A stretch of 45,541 nt of DNA from Leptolyngbyaceae cyanobacterium CSU_1_4 (GTDB taxonomy: Bacteria; Cyanobacteriota; Cyanobacteriia; Elainellales; Elainellaceae), in NCBI GenBank assembly GCA_012034615.1, contig JAAUPA010000008.1, forward strand, positions 1 through 45,541. The letters are read 5' to 3'. The translations under genes were made by a program, and so were the position numbers. The notes under the pieces are model-generated. The model saw nothing but the letters and a program-made list of their open reading frames with translations, was not told the DNA's origin and searched no databases. Of this stretch, positions 45,101-45,541 are shown in pieces (positions within the stretch are counted from its first letter, which is position 1; each line of letters begins with the position of its first letter).

Positions 45101-45311
45101 CTATAAGTGGGTCGGAAAATCTGACAGGATGTGACAGTCGCTGGAGTGGACGGTAGATAATCAAGGCTTTAGGCTTTAGGCAGAAGGTTGTTTTGAAAAC
45201 GGGGATTTAGGCTCCGTTTCCAAAATTTGTCGCCTTAAAGGCAAGGTTTACAGCGAGATCGTTTCGATAATGGATAATAGATCCTAGCTATTAATTCATC
45301 GCACCCCTGAA

Positions 45312-45541
45312 ATGAACTCTACTCTCGCATACCTGACTACTCAACTCGATCGCGCGATCGTTGCCGCATTGGGGGAAGATTATGCTGGCACCGATCCCCT
45401 CCTAGTATTATCGAGCAATCCTAAATTTGGGGATTATCAGGCAAATATGGCGATGGGACTGGCCAAAAAATTGGGTCAACAGCCGCGCGCAATCGCTCAA
45501 TCGATCGTGGATAATCTAGATGTAGCCGCAGTCTGCGAACC
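45312..45541 (+). CDS. argS: Arginyl-tRNA synthetase, N-terminal part (cut by window end)
   Basis: The 76 readable residues are the start of Arg[21 protein letters not shown], then [33 protein letters not shown]. This is the N-terminal ArgRS-specific domain that contacts the tRNA D-loop. The catalytic part lies beyond the window. ATG 45312 fits the family start. It is on the pheT side of the junction. Confidence 0.92.
   Translation, partial: MNSTLAYLTTQLDRAIVAALGEDYAGTDPLLVLSSNPKFGDYQANMAMGLAKKLGQQPRAIAQSIVDNLDVAAVCE

Overview
The window is cyanobacterial DNA. The octamer GCGATCGC (HIP1) recurs throughout the first 41.4 kb. The genes there are typical cyanobacterial ones: a modB-modC fusion, a serine/threonine kinase with a long C-terminal region, DUF2358, PEP-CTERM and FG-GAP/RTX exported proteins, and a contractile-injection sheath/tube set. 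I cannot name the genus; a filamentous, Leptolyngbya-like organism would fit.

Layout, left part (1-41.4 kb): metK; a Ser/Thr kinase; a tnpB relic; an operon of circularly permuted ATP-grasp, alpha-E and transglutaminase genes (5.2-8.5 kb); mobile-element scraps; an FAD oxidoreductase; a degenerate histidine kinase; a nearly complete tnpB element; a palindromic MITE; the molybdate operon modA-modBC; a second copy of the FAD oxidoreductase; DUF2358; a seven-repeat FG-GAP/RTX exported protein; a PEP-CTERM protein and small secreted proteins (to 22.5 kb). Then come a CysQ-like phosphatase, a PfkB sugar kinase, a sugar transferase, rsmI, a lipoprotein, a LapA-like protein, a 2Fe-2S ferredoxin-like protein, a carrier-like protein, another MITE, aroA, an RNA helicase with a DECD motif, a HEPN-like protein, DUF2809 and a GH10-like hydrolase. 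The minus strand at 35.7-40.3 kb carries a contractile injection module: sheath, three gp19-type tube proteins, two tail-assembly proteins and a DUF6760 microprotein. No spike, baseplate or ATPase gene is present. A truncated histidine kinase lies upstream of it.

At 41411-41420 a minus-strand histidine kinase and a plus-strand pheT, both lacking their N-terminal parts, meet at a shared 10-bp word. To the right (41.4-45.5 kb: pheT, an MFS transporter, the start of argS) I see no complete GCGATCGC, although CGATCG stays common. That segment looks like a different cyanobacterium or a misjoin.

Many genes are split by one-base indels, mostly in homopolymer runs, on both sides of the junction. Each is restored to a normal family sequence by one or a few single-base corrections, so I annotate them as single genes with probable sequence errors. 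The left part is also rich in short tandem repeats (unit 10-20 bp), several of which lie exactly across stop codons. This is the most unusual sequence-level pattern I see. The contractile module and the palindromic MITEs are the other leading points of interest.
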